Shown here one piece after another: positions 50,147 to 59,147 of a stretch of 64,000 bases of DNA. The notes beneath the pieces were generated by a model. That model was not told the origin of the DNA and ran no database searches. It was given only the letters and a program-made list of their open reading frames with translations. Each line of letters begins with the position of its first letter. The stretch's first letter is position 1. The DNA is from an uncultured Serinicoccus sp. (lineage in GTDB: Bacteria; Actinomycetota; Actinomycetes; Actinomycetales; Dermatophilaceae), in NCBI RefSeq assembly GCF_947500995.1, contig NZ_CANMUA010000003.1, positions 1-64,000 on the forward strand, in the 5' to 3' direction. Made by a program: the position numbers and the translations under genes.

Positions 50147-52498
50147 ATGCACCCCGCGGACAGCCACGACGTCATCCGGGTGCGCGGCGCCCGGGTCAAC
50201 AACCTGCGCGACGTCGACGTCGACATCCCCAAGCGCCGGCTCACCGTCTTCTCCGGGGTGTCCGGCTCCGGCAAGTCCAGCCTGGTCTTCGGCACCGTCG
50301 CCGCCGAGAGCCAACGGCTCATCAACGAGACCTACTCGGCCTTCCTCCAGTCCTTCATGCCGGTGACGAGCCGGCCGGAGGTCGAGGAGCTCGACGGGCT
50401 GTCGGCGGCGATCGTCGTCGACCAGGAGCGGCTCGGTGCCAACGCGCGCTCGACCGTGGGGACCGCGACCGACGCCTACGCCCTGCTGCGCATCCTCTTC
50501 AGCCGGCTGTCCGAGCCGCACGTCGGGCCCAGCTCGGCCTTCTCGTTCAACCTCGCCAGCGCCAGCGGCAGCGGACGGCTGGTCGTCGAGAAGGACGGCA
50601 AGGCACCCAAGGGCGAGGTCGCGACCTTCGAGTTCATCGGGGGCATGTGCCCCGTGTGCGAGGGCCTCGGCACGCGGGCCGCGATCGACGAGGACGTCGT
50701 GGTCGACCGCGGCAAGAGCCTCAACGAGGGCGCCATCCTCGTCCCGGGGTATGGCGTGGGCACCTGGGGCTGGAAGATGTACGGCGACGAGGGGGCGGCG
50801 GCCGACGGCAAGCTCGACATGGACAAGAAGCTCGCCGACTACTCCGAGCGCGAGTGGCACTGGTTGATGTACCAGGAGCCGACGAAGGTGAAGTTCGCGG
50901 GGATCAACCTGACCTACGAGGGTCTGGTGGTGCGCATCCGACGCACCCTCTTCGGCGACAAGGAGCCCAAGCAGAAGCACATGATCGAGTTCAAGGAGCG
51001 GGTCGCGACGACCGGCCCGTGCAGCGAGTGCGGCGGCACCCGGCTCAACGAGGCGGCGCGGACCGCGACGGTGCACGGCACGACGATCAGCGAGTGCACG
51101 GCCATGCAGGTCAGCGACCTGGTCGGGTGGGTCCGCGGCATCGACGACCCCTCGGTGCGGCCGCTGGTCGCCAACCTGGCCGCGATGCTCGACGCGTTCA
51201 CCGAGATCGGTCTGGGATACCTCTCCCTCGACCGGGAGGCGGGGAGCCTGTCCGGGGGCGAGGCGCAGCGGGTGAAGATGATCCGTCAGCTCGGCAGCGC
51301 GCTCACCGACGTGACCTACGTCTTCGACGAGCCGACGGTGGGGCTGCACCCGCACGACATCCGCCGGATGATCGCGCTGCTGACCTCCCTGCGCGACAAG
51401 GGCAACACCATCCTCGTGGTCGAGCACAAGCCCGAGGTCATCGAGGCGGCCGACCACGTCATCGACATCGGCCCGGGAGCCGGTGGCGACGGGGGCACGA
51501 TCACCTTCGAGGGGGAGGTCGCCGGGCTGCGCGCCTCGGACACGGTCACCGGCCACTACCTGGACCACCGCATGCCGTTGCGCGAGGAGGTGCGGACGCC
51601 CACCGGGGCGATCGAGATCCGGGGTGCCTCGACCCACAACCTGCGCGACGTCGACGTCGACCTGCCGACGGGGGTGCTCGTCGCGGTCACCGGGGTGGCC
51701 GGGTCGGGCAAGAGCTCGCTCGTCCACGGCTCGCTCGGCGGCCACGAGGACGTGCTCATCGTCGACCAGTCCGCGATCCGGGGCTCCCGCCGGTCCAACC
51801 CGGCGACGTACTCCGGGCTGCTCGACCCGATCCGCACCGCCTTCGCCAAGGAGAACGACGTCTCCGCCTCGCTCTTCTCGCCCAACTCCGAGGGCGCCTG
51901 CCCGGCCTGCAACGGCCAGGGCGTGATCTACCCCGAGCAGGGCATGCTCGTCGGCGGACCGTCCCGGTGCGAGACCTGCGGGGGTCAGCGCTTCCGCGAC
52001 GACGTCCTCGAGCACACCCTGCACGGGCTGACCATCGCGGAAGTCTTCGAGCTGTCCATCGCGCGGGCCGCCGAGGTCTTCAGCACCGGCAAGGCCCGGG
52101 GCATCCTGGCCCGTCTGGTCGACGTCGGCCTGGGGTACCTCCGGCTGGGTCAGCCGCTCACGACGCTCTCCGGCGGGGAGCGTCAACGGCTCAAGCTCGC
52201 CGCCCAGCTCGGCGGCAAGGGCACCACCATCGTCCTCGACGAGCCCACCGCCGGGCTGCACCTCGCCGACACCGAGCGCCTCGTCGCGATGCTGCACACG
52301 CTGGTGGACCAGGGTCACAGCCTCGTCGTCATCGAGCACAACCTGGCGGTCGTCGCGAACGCCGACTGGGTGGTGGACATCGGCCCGGGCGCCGGGCACG
52401 ACGGGGGCCGGGTCGTCTTCAAGGGCACGCCCGCGCAGATGGTCGCGGACGGCGACACCCTGACCGCCGAGCACCTCAGGGAGTGGGTCGGCGCCTGA
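50147..52498 (+). CDS. UvrA-like ABC ATPase (DrrC type)
   Basis: A 783-residue double ABC-ATPase related to UvrA but about 170 residues shorter, lacking the UvrB-interaction domain, as in DrrC-type drug-resistance UvrA paralogues. Both nucleotide sites are complete: Walker A GVSGSGKSS (37-45) and GVAGSGKSS; ABC signatures LSGGEAQRVK and LSGGERQRLK; Walker B VFDEPTVGLHP and VLDEPTAGLHL. Zinc cysteines are in CPVC, CSEC, CPAC and CETC. It should bind damaged or drug-modified DNA without acting in standard excision repair. No Shine-Dalgarno; CACGAT lies six bases before the ATG. Confidence 0.9.
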   Translation: MHPADSHDVIRVRGARVNNLRDVDVDIPKRRLTVFSGVSGSGKSSLVFGTVAAESQRLINETYSAFLQSFMPVTSRPEVEELDGLSAAIVVDQERLGANARSTVGTATDAYALLRILFSRLSEPHVGPSSAFSFNLASASGSGRLVVEKDGKAPKGEVATFEFIGGMCPVCEGLGTRAAIDEDVVVDRGKSLNEGAILVPGYGVGTWGWKMYGDEGAAADGKLDMDKKLADYSEREWHWLMYQEPTKVKFAGINLTYEGLVVRIRRTLFGDKEPKQKHMIEFKERVATTGPCSECGGTRLNEAARTATVHGTTISECTAMQVSDLVGWVRGIDDPSVRPLVANLAAMLDAFTEIGLGYLSLDREAGSLSGGEAQRVKMIRQLGSALTDVTYVFDEPTVGLHPHDIRRMIALLTSLRDKGNTILVVEHKPEVIEAADHVIDIGPGAGGDGGTITFEGEVAGLRASDTVTGHYLDHRMPLREEVRTPTGAIEIRGASTHNLRDVDVDLPTGVLVAVTGVAGSGKSSLVHGSLGGHEDVLIVDQSAIRGSRRSNPATYSGLLDPIRTAFAKENDVSASLFSPNSEGACPACNGQGVIYPEQGMLVGGPSRCETCGGQRFRDDVLEHTLHGLTIAEVFELSIARAAEVFSTGKARGILARLVDVGLGYLRLGQPLTTLSGGERQRLKLAAQLGGKGTTIVLDEPTAGLHLADTERLVAMLHTLVDQGHSLVVIEHNLAVVANADWVVDIGPGAGHDGGRVVFKGTPAQMVADGDTLTAEHLREWVGA

Positions 52499-52661
52499 CC
52501 ACACGGGCGGTGCGAGGGCTGCCATGGCCCCACCCGGCCGACCGCCCCGTGGCGGTCTCATCCTCGCGGCGGAGCCGATATCAGGCCCCAGGCGGATGTG
52601 CTGGCCCCGGGGCGGGGCGAGGCTGGGGTCATCGGTCATCGACACCTGGGAGGGCACGACC

Positions 52662-53975
52662 ATGCACCGTCGCACCACCGCCACCGCCACCGCGCTCGCA
52701 CTGAGCCTGGCCGCGATCCCGGCCGCCGTCGCCGCACCGGACGCGCCGCCGCCCGCGCCGGTGGGCGCCGTCGGCACGGCCGGCGACCCCGCCGACCAGG
52801 AAGCCGTCCGAGAGGCGCTGCGGGAGGCCGCGGCGCAGGCGGCGACGCAGGTCGCCGTGCAGCGCTCGTCCCCGTCGGCCACCGCGCTGGACGTGCCCGG
52901 CCCCGCCCGGCTGCCCAGCTTCCCCCGCCCCGACCTCGACGCCGCCCTCGACCAGCTGGCCGCCGACGGCGCCATCGGCGTCACGGCGACGGTCGAGACC
53001 TCCACGCTGCGCTGGTCGGACGCGGCCGGCACCCGCGACCTCGCCGGGCAGGCGCCGGCGCTCGAGCGCAGCCCGCTGCGCGTCGCCAGCAACACCAAGA
53101 TGATGGTCGCCACCCTCGTCATGCAGGAGGTGGAGGCCGGGACCTGGACGCTCGACACCCGGGTGGACGACGTCATACCGGGCCTCTTCCCGGACCACCC
53201 CGAGGTGACGATCCGCCACCTGCTCAGCCACACCTCCGGTATGCCGTTGGGCACCTACGAGCTCATCACCCCCTACGCGGGGACGGACCCGGAGGACTGG
53301 GACGCGTTCGTGTCGGCGATCGGCCGCGACTACAGCGACGCCGAGCACATCGCCGCCGTCAACGCCGCGCCGTGGGTCGGGGAGCCGGGTGCGCAGTTCA
53401 GCTACTCCAACGCCGGCTACGTCGCACTCGGCATGCTGCTCGAGGAGGTCACCGGTGAGCAGGTCGAGGCGCTGGTGGACGAGCGCATCCGCAGGCCCGC
53501 CGGCATGGGGCAGACCCGGGTGCTCGACGAGCCGGGGCTGCGTGGCCCGGCCCTGCACGAGGCGATGTACGTCGACGGACGGGGCTGGATCGGGCTGGAC
53601 GGCTTCGACCCGGACGTCTTCTCGCACAGCGGGTCCGCCCTCAGCACGGTCGAGGACCTCGACGACCTCACCCGGGCGCTCATGTCCGGCGACCTGGTCT
53701 CGGAGGAGTCGGTCGAGCAGATGGTGACGCCGTCCTCGGAGAACCCCCTGGGCTACGGGCTGGGCACCTACGCCATCCCCGACCCGTGCCGACCGGGCGA
53801 GTTCCTGCACGGTCACGACGGGGCGAGCTTCGGCTCGCTCAGCCTGGCGCTCAGCTCGCGCGACGGCACCCGCCAGCTGGCCCTGGGGGTGACCGGACGC
53901 GACCTGACGGTCGCCCAGGACGCGCTCTACGACCTCAACGACCTGCTGGTCCCGATGCTCGTCGCCACCTGCTGA
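52662..53975 (+). CDS. Secreted serine hydrolase of the class C beta-lactamase family
   Basis: A 437-residue exported protein: signal peptide to about residue 28, a Pro/Ala/Gln-rich spacer, then the beta-lactamase/D-Ala-D-Ala carboxypeptidase fold. SxxK is SNTK (in LRVASNTKMMVA), the Tyr-Ser-Asn is in FSYSNAGY, and the third motif is GHDGASFG. This could be a D,D-peptidase, an esterase or a true beta-lactamase; sequence does not decide. GGAGG eight bases before the ATG at 52662. Convergent with DUF5709. Confidence 0.86.
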   Translation: MHRRTTATATALALSLAAIPAAVAAPDAPPPAPVGAVGTAGDPADQEAVREALREAAAQAATQVAVQRSSPSATALDVPGPARLPSFPRPDLDAALDQLAADGAIGVTATVETSTLRWSDAAGTRDLAGQAPALERSPLRVASNTKMMVATLVMQEVEAGTWTLDTRVDDVIPGLFPDHPEVTIRHLLSHTSGMPLGTYELITPYAGTDPEDWDAFVSAIGRDYSDAEHIAAVNAAPWVGEPGAQFSYSNAGYVALGMLLEEVTGEQVEALVDERIRRPAGMGQTRVLDEPGLRGPALHEAMYVDGRGWIGLDGFDPDVFSHSGSALSTVEDLDDLTRALMSGDLVSEESVEQMVTPSSENPLGYGLGTYAIPDPCRPGEFLHGHDGASFGSLSLALSSRDGTRQLALGVTGRDLTVAQDALYDLNDLLVPMLVATC

Positions 53976-53983
53976 CCGCGACG

Positions 53984-54016
53984 ACGCCCGCGCCGGACCA
54001 CGGCCGGCGCGGGCGT
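53984..54016. terminator. Bidirectional hairpin terminator
   Basis: ACGCCCGCGCCGG (53984-53996) and CCGGCGCGGGCGT (54004-54016) form a perfect 13-bp stem with a seven-base loop between the convergent serine hydrolase and DUF5709 genes. Confidence 0.75.
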
Positions 54017-54026
54017 GACGGTGCGG

Positions 54027-54464
54027 TCAGGGGCGCTCGTCGGTGCTGTCCCACTCACCCTCGGTGACGTGCATGGCGGCCTCCTCGGCCGCGTCGCCGG
54101 CACCGGCCTCGGGCTGGTCGACGTCCTCACCGGCGTCGCCGCCGAGGATGTCCTGGTCGGCCGGGATGGCGTCCGGGTCGTCACCACCGAGCAGCTCGGG
54201 CTCGCGCGCGGTGTCCTCGCCGCCGTGCTCGGGACGGCCGTAGGAGGTGCCCTCCTCGGGCAGCTCCTGCGCGATCCGCTGGTCGATGGTCTCCTCGCTC
54301 GCGTCGTCGTCGGCGAACTCCGAGCTGACCGGGCGCCGGTCCGGCGGGCTCCAGGCCACGTCGGCGGTCGAGCTCGGCTCGTCCAGGTTGACCTCGGCCT
54401 CGGCCTCCTGCTCGGGGCTGTAGTCGGGGATGCCGCTCTCGTCCTCGTACGGGTTCTCGCTCAT
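54027..54464 (-). CDS. DUF5709 family acidic protein
   Basis: A 145-residue, highly acidic, probably disordered cytosolic protein with the DUF5709 pattern: the start MSENPYEDESGIPDY, TADVAWSPPDRRPVSSEF, DQRIAQELPEE, and ENxx-like stretches rich in Glu, Asp and Gly. The family is actinobacterial and of unknown function. CACTGT is six bases before the ATG at 54464, so it may be leaderless. Confidence 0.82.
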   Translation of the reverse strand: MSENPYEDESGIPDYSPEQEAEAEVNLDEPSSTADVAWSPPDRRPVSSEFADDDASEETIDQRIAQELPEEGTSYGRPEHGGEDTAREPELLGGDDPDAIPADQDILGGDAGEDVDQPEAGAGDAAEEAAMHVTEGEWDSTDERP

Positions 54465-54516
54465 GGCTCCACAGTGTGCCCTCCGCCCTCGTGCGGCAAC
54501 TCCGCAGGGCGGTCCG

Positions 54517-54528
54517 TAGCATCGCCGG
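54517..54528 (+). promoter_or_regulatory. Leaderless -10 of the exonuclease gene
   Basis: TAGCAT at 54517-54522, six bases before the GTG start at 54529; no Shine-Dalgarno sequence. Confidence 0.45.
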
Positions 54529-55443
54529 GTGCTCCGCATCGCCACCGTCAACATCAACGGCATCCGCGCGACCCTGCGTCGCGGCTTCGGGGAGTGGATG
54601 GCCGGCCGGGACGCCGACGTCGTGACCCTGCAGGAGGTCCGCTGCACCCTCGCCGACCTCCCCGAGGACGCCTTCGGCGGCTACCACGCCGTCTACGAGC
54701 CCGGCACCATCGCCGGTCGCAACGGCGTGGCCGTCCTCGCCCGGCGGCCACCGGCGGCGGTGCGCACCTGGGGTGCCGAGGTGCTGCTGCGGGGGCCGGG
54801 AGAACGGCATACCTCGACCGTGCCGGCGCAGACCCCCACCCTCGCGCGCGGGATCTCGAGGTATGCCGCGGAGGGCCGCTACGTCGAGGTGGACCTGGCC
54901 GACGCGCCCCTGACGGTGGCCTCGCTCTACCTGCCCAAGGGCGGTCTGCCGGCCCACCTGCAGCGGCCCGGCCGGATGCGGGAGGCGCCGGACGGGGGCG
55001 CGAAGTACCAGCGCAAGATGCACTTCCTCGACGCCTTCGCCCGTCAGCTGAGGCGGGCCCGGCGCGAGGCCCGGGCCCGCGGCCGCGATCTGCTCCTGAC
55101 CGGTGACCTCAACGTCGCGCACACCCAGCTGGACGTCGCGGCCTGGCGCCGCAGCCAGCAGGCCGAGGGATTCCTGCCCGAGGAGCGCGCGTGGCTGGAC
55201 GACCAGCTCTCCGCGCGCACCCTCGTCGACGTCGTCCGACGCCTGCACCCGGACACCGCCGGGCCCTACTCGTGGTGGTCCTGGCTGGGGCAGTCCTACG
55301 CCCTCGACGTCGGCTGGCGCATCGACTACCACCTGGCCACGCCGGGGCTGGCCCGGTGCGCGGTGCGCGCCGAGGTGGACCGGGCGCACGCCGGCACGCG
55401 GCTCTCCGACCACGCGCCGGTGGTCGTCGACTACGACGTCTGA
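54529..55443 (+). CDS. Exodeoxyribonuclease III family protein
   Basis: A 304-residue EEP-fold AP endonuclease/exonuclease. Metal and catalytic residues are visible in IATVNINGIRA, VTLQEVRC (Glu), SLYLPKGG, LLTGDLNVAHTQLDV (Asp, Asn), WRIDYHLATP and the final SDHAPVVVDYDV (His). It processes abasic sites in base-excision repair. GTG at 54529. It is divergent from DUF5709 and convergent with the antiporter gene, separated by seven bases. Confidence 0.9.
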   Translation: MLRIATVNINGIRATLRRGFGEWMAGRDADVVTLQEVRCTLADLPEDAFGGYHAVYEPGTIAGRNGVAVLARRPPAAVRTWGAEVLLRGPGERHTSTVPAQTPTLARGISRYAAEGRYVEVDLADAPLTVASLYLPKGGLPAHLQRPGRMREAPDGGAKYQRKMHFLDAFARQLRRARREARARGRDLLLTGDLNVAHTQLDVAAWRRSQQAEGFLPEERAWLDDQLSARTLVDVVRRLHPDTAGPYSWWSWLGQSYALDVGWRIDYHLATPGLARCAVRAEVDRAHAGTRLSDHAPVVVDYDV

Positions 55444-55450
55444 GGGCTGC

Positions 55451-57319
55451 TCAGTCCGCGAGGTGGTGCACGAAGCACCACCGCCAGCCCTCGCCGGGCT
55501 CGGCCGACTGCATGACCGGGTGCCCGGTCTCGTGGAAGTGCGCGCTCCCGTGCTGCCCCCGCGAGGAGTCGCAGCAGCCGACGTGACCGCACTCCAGGCA
55601 CTGCCGCAGGGCCACGACCTCCCAGCCCTCGCGCTCGCAGGCCTCGCAGACCGGGTTCTCCACCCGCGGGGCCCGGGGGTATGCCGTGAGCTCGGGGCAC
55701 TGGTGGCGACCCGTTCCCCCGGTCGCCCGGATGTCCTGCCGGGCGGCCCTGGAGGTGTCGATCATCGACTCCTCGAGGTCCAGCATCCCGAGCACCTGGC
55801 GCACCACGGTCGCCGGCACCTTGCCCTTGGCCCGGATGTGAAGGATGCGCTCGCGCTCCGCCGCGATCATCGCGAGCCGCAGCTCGGCGTAGGCCTCGGA
55901 GGGCGACTGCCGCCCCTCGGTGGTCGACAGCTGCTCCCAGGCCGCGAAGGTGCGTTGGTCCAGACGCTGGCGGATGGTGCGGGCGACCTCGGCGCTCTCG
56001 TCGGTCTCGAGCTCCTCCAGCCGCTCCAGCCCCGCGGTGGCCGCCTGCTGCAGGAGCGTGGCCCGGGCCAGCGCGTCGTCGGCCGGGTCAGGGGCGCGCA
56101 CCCGTAGCACCCGGGTGAGCGCGGGCAGGGTCAGGCCCTGGAGGAGCAGCGTGCCCGCGACGACGGTGAGGGCGACGAGCAGCAGCAGGTCGCGGTAGGG
56201 CACGTCGACGGGGAGGATGAACGCGGCGGCCAGGGTGACCACCCCCCGCATCCCCGCCCAGCCGATGAGCGTCGTCTCGGCCAGCCCGGCGGGCTCGCGG
56301 CGGTCCCCGAGGCGGCTGCCCAGCAGCGGCCGGGTGAGGTGCACCCAGGCCATCCGCACCGCGATCACCGTCACCAGCGTCCCCACGCACACGGTGACGA
56401 TCGTGCCCAGCGGGAGCTCGGACCCGGAGAGGTCCTCGACGATCCACCGCGCCTGCAGCCCGATGAGCAGGAAGACGACGTTCTCCAGCAGGAAGGAGAT
56501 GGTGCTCCACGTGGTGGTCTCCACGATCCGGGCGCGGGCCGTCTGGAGGGTGAGGGACCGGTGGCTCAGCAGCAGGCCGACGACGACGACGCCGAAGACC
56601 CCCGATGCGCCGACCGTCTCGGCGAGCAGGTATGCCGCGAAGGGCGTCACGAAGGAGACGGCGGTGTCCAGGAGCGGGTCGTGCACACGACGCCGGATCC
56701 AGGCCACGAGGCGGTAGAGGACGAGGCCGACGAGCACCCCACCCCCGGCGGCCAGCAGGAAGTCTCCGGCCACGCCGGTGGCCGTCACGCCGCCCGCCAT
56801 GGCGGCGATGGCGGTGCGCAGCGCGACGAGGGCGGTGGCGTCGTTGAGCAGCGACTCGCCCTCGAGCACGGACACGACCCGGCGGGGCAGCCCGATGCGG
56901 CGACCGACGGCGGTGGCCGCCACGGCGTCGGGCGGGGCGACGATCGCCCCGATGGCCAGCGCCACCGGCCAGCCGATGTCCGGCAGCAGCGCGACCATGA
57001 GCCCGGCGACGGCGACCATGGTCACGAGCACGGCTGCCACCGACAGCAGCAGGATGGGCCGCAGGTTGGCCTTGAGGTCCACGAGCGAGGTGGACAGCGC
57101 CGCGGTGTAGAGCAGCGGGGGCAGCAGGCCGATGAGCACGATCTCCGGCGAGAGGTGGACCTCCGGCACCCCCGGCACGAAGGACAGCCCGATGCCGACG
57201 ACGGTGAGCAGCAGGGGCGCCGGAGCCCCGAGGCGCTCGGACAGCGCCTCGCCCGCGATGACCACGACCGCGAGCAGCACCAGCAGGACGGCGATCTCCA
57301 CGAGGTGATTGTCCTCCAC
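55451..57319 (-). CDS. CPA1 Na+/H+ antiporter fused to a UBP-type zinc finger
   Basis: A 622-residue protein. Residues 1-405 are a 12-helix NhaP/CPA1 antiporter (AIGAIVAPPDAVAATAV, LEGESLLNDATALVAL with the ion-binding Asp pair). A helical cytoplasmic domain of about 130 residues follows, then a C-terminal zinc finger of the ubiquitin-protease (UBP) type: CEACEREGW, LRQCLECGHVGCCDSS, HGSAHFHETGHPVM, WRWCFVHH. In eukaryotes this finger binds the ubiquitin C-terminus; bacteria lack ubiquitin, so its role is unclear. GTG at 57319. Confidence 0.88.
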   Translation of the reverse strand: MEDNHLVEIAVLLVLLAVVVIAGEALSERLGAPAPLLLTVVGIGLSFVPGVPEVHLSPEIVLIGLLPPLLYTAALSTSLVDLKANLRPILLLSVAAVLVTMVAVAGLMVALLPDIGWPVALAIGAIVAPPDAVAATAVGRRIGLPRRVVSVLEGESLLNDATALVALRTAIAAMAGGVTATGVAGDFLLAAGGGVLVGLVLYRLVAWIRRRVHDPLLDTAVSFVTPFAAYLLAETVGASGVFGVVVVGLLLSHRSLTLQTARARIVETTTWSTISFLLENVVFLLIGLQARWIVEDLSGSELPLGTIVTVCVGTLVTVIAVRMAWVHLTRPLLGSRLGDRREPAGLAETTLIGWAGMRGVVTLAAAFILPVDVPYRDLLLLVALTVVAGTLLLQGLTLPALTRVLRVRAPDPADDALARATLLQQAATAGLERLEELETDESAEVARTIRQRLDQRTFAAWEQLSTTEGRQSPSEAYAELRLAMIAAERERILHIRAKGKVPATVVRQVLGMLDLEESMIDTSRAARQDIRATGGTGRHQCPELTAYPRAPRVENPVCEACEREGWEVVALRQCLECGHVGCCDSSRGQHGSAHFHETGHPVMQSAEPGEGWRWCFVHHLAD

Positions 57320-57497
57320 GCCCGCGCTGGGCGGGACGTCCGCGGCGGTGCCTGCCCCGAGGGCCGATCCGCGTCCGGCCGTCGAGTGGGCGCCCGGGCG
57401 CGGCGCACGTAGACTTGGTGGGACCTTCCTGGGCCGATCCTGGCGCCGGAGATGTCACCCTGCAGGAGGGCTCTTGCCCCAGAACGGACGAGGTCAG

Positions 57498-59147
57498 GTG
57501 CAGCAGAAGCCCGACGACGAGGTGGTGCTCCTGGACGAGCAGGCCCGGCCCGTGGGCACAGCGCAGCGCCTGACCGTGCACGACGAGAACACCCCGCTGC
57601 ACCTGGCGTTCTCCCTCTACCTCTTCGACGGGCAGGGCCAGGTCCTCCTGACCCGGCGGGCGCTGACCAAGAAGACGTGGCCGGGCGTGTGGACCAACGC
57701 GTGCTGCGGCCACCCCCGCCCCGGCGAGGACGACGTCGACGCGGTCCGGCGCCGGCTCGGCGAGGAGCTGGGCGTCACCGTGGAGCACCTCTCCGTCGCG
57801 CTCCCCGAGTTCCGCTACCGCGCGGTCGACGCGAGCGGCATCGTCGAGCACGAGATCTGCCCGGTGTTCGTCGGGACCGTCGCGGGTGAGCTCGACCCCG
57901 CCGCGGAGGAGGTCGCCGAACACCGCTGGGTGGACTGGGACGACCTCGTCGCCACGGCGCGTGCGACTCCGTCGCTCATCAGCCCGTGGGCGGCCGAGCA
58001 GATCCTGCTGCTGGACGCCGAGCGGAGCCGGCTCCCCCTCGCGGGGGCCGCGGCGGGCGAGGACCTCGCCGAGGCGGAGGTCGAGGACACCCTGGCCCGG
58101 GTCGGCGAGCTCATCGACCGCGAGTGCGCCTGGACCGAGCAGATGTGGTCGGGATTGTCCGCGGCCGGCCCGGTCGACCTGCTCTCCCCGGACCCGGGCG
58201 ACCTGCCGACCTGGTTGCGCGACGTGGTGCGGGCCGGTGGCAAGCGCCTGCGTCCGCGGATGTGCCACTGGGGCTTCGTCGCGGCCGGTGGCCGTGCCGA
58301 CACCCCCGCCCACGAGCACGTCGTCCGGGTGGGGGCGGCGCTGGAGATGCTCCATGCCTTCGCGCTCATCCACGACGACGTCATGGACGAGTCGCCGCTG
58401 CGCCGCGGCGCGCCCGCGGCCCACGTGGTGGCGGCCGACCGGCACCGCCGAGGGGGCGGGCACGGCGACGGGGCCCGGTTCGGCGACAACCTCGCGATCC
58501 TGCTCGGCGACCTGGCCCACTCGGTGGCCGACCGTCTGGTGGTGCCGCTGCCGGCCCTGCTGCGCGACTGCTGGTACGAGCTGAACCTCGAGCTCATCGC
58601 CGGGCAGCGGGCCGACCTCACCGGCGCCGCCGCCGGGCGTCGGGACGCGGCCCATGCCCACGAAGTCGCGGCGCTGAAGTCGGGTGCCTACACCATCGAG
58701 CGACCCCTCCAGCTGGGGGCGATGGCCGCGGCGGCCGACCCCGCGCAGCAGGAGATCCTCAGCTCCTACGGCTGGCACCTCGGCCGGGCCTTCGCCTGGC
58801 GGGACGACGTGCTCGGCGTGTGGGGCGACGACGCCGTGACCGGCAAGCCCTGCGACGACGACCTGCGTGAGGGCAAGGCCACCATGATCTGGGTGCTGGG
58901 AGCGCAGCGGCTCACCGGGGCCGCGGCGGAGACGATGACCCGGATCACCACGCCGCAGTCGCGGCCCGACGACGTGCGCGTGCTCCGGCAGGCGCTGGAG
59001 GAGGCAGGAGTGCGCGAGGAGATGGAGCGGAGGATCAGCGAGGAGGTCGAGGCGGCCAAGGCCGTCCTGGACACCGACCGGCTCAGCGAGGTCGGCCTGG
59101 CCGGGCTGCGCCACGAGGCCACCTCGATCGCCTGGAGGGACGCATGA
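57498..59147 (+). CDS. IPP isomerase-GGPP synthase fusion protein
   Basis: A 549-residue bifunctional enzyme. Residues 1-175 are type 1 isopentenyl-diphosphate isomerase (VVLLDEQARPVG, TWPGVWTNACCGHPRPGE with the catalytic Cys, FRYRAVDASGIVEHEICPVF with the catalytic Glu). After a short linker, residues 195-549 are an (E)-prenyl diphosphate synthase: VRAGGKRLRPRMC, first aspartate-rich motif HDDVMDES, second FAWRDDVLGVWGDD. It would isomerise IPP and extend it to GGPP for carotenoids. GTG at 57498 is preferred; a TTG at 57474 with AGGAGG is an alternative. It overlaps crtI by four bases. Confidence 0.9.
   Translation: MQQKPDDEVVLLDEQARPVGTAQRLTVHDENTPLHLAFSLYLFDGQGQVLLTRRALTKKTWPGVWTNACCGHPRPGEDDVDAVRRRLGEELGVTVEHLSVALPEFRYRAVDASGIVEHEICPVFVGTVAGELDPAAEEVAEHRWVDWDDLVATARATPSLISPWAAEQILLLDAERSRLPLAGAAAGEDLAEAEVEDTLARVGELIDRECAWTEQMWSGLSAAGPVDLLSPDPGDLPTWLRDVVRAGGKRLRPRMCHWGFVAAGGRADTPAHEHVVRVGAALEMLHAFALIHDDVMDESPLRRGAPAAHVVAADRHRRGGGHGDGARFGDNLAILLGDLAHSVADRLVVPLPALLRDCWYELNLELIAGQRADLTGAAAGRRDAAHAHEVAALKSGAYTIERPLQLGAMAAAADPAQQEILSSYGWHLGRAFAWRDDVLGVWGDDAVTGKPCDDDLREGKATMIWVLGAQRLTGAAAETMTRITTPQSRPDDVRVLRQALEEAGVREEMERRISEEVEAAKAVLDTDRLSEVGLAGLRHEATSIAWRDA

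Noticed and set aside
50100-50150. LexA-type SOS box before the UvrA-like gene
   Set aside because: No GAAC-x4-GTTC palindrome is present; the gene is more likely a drug-resistance paralogue than SOS-controlled uvrA.
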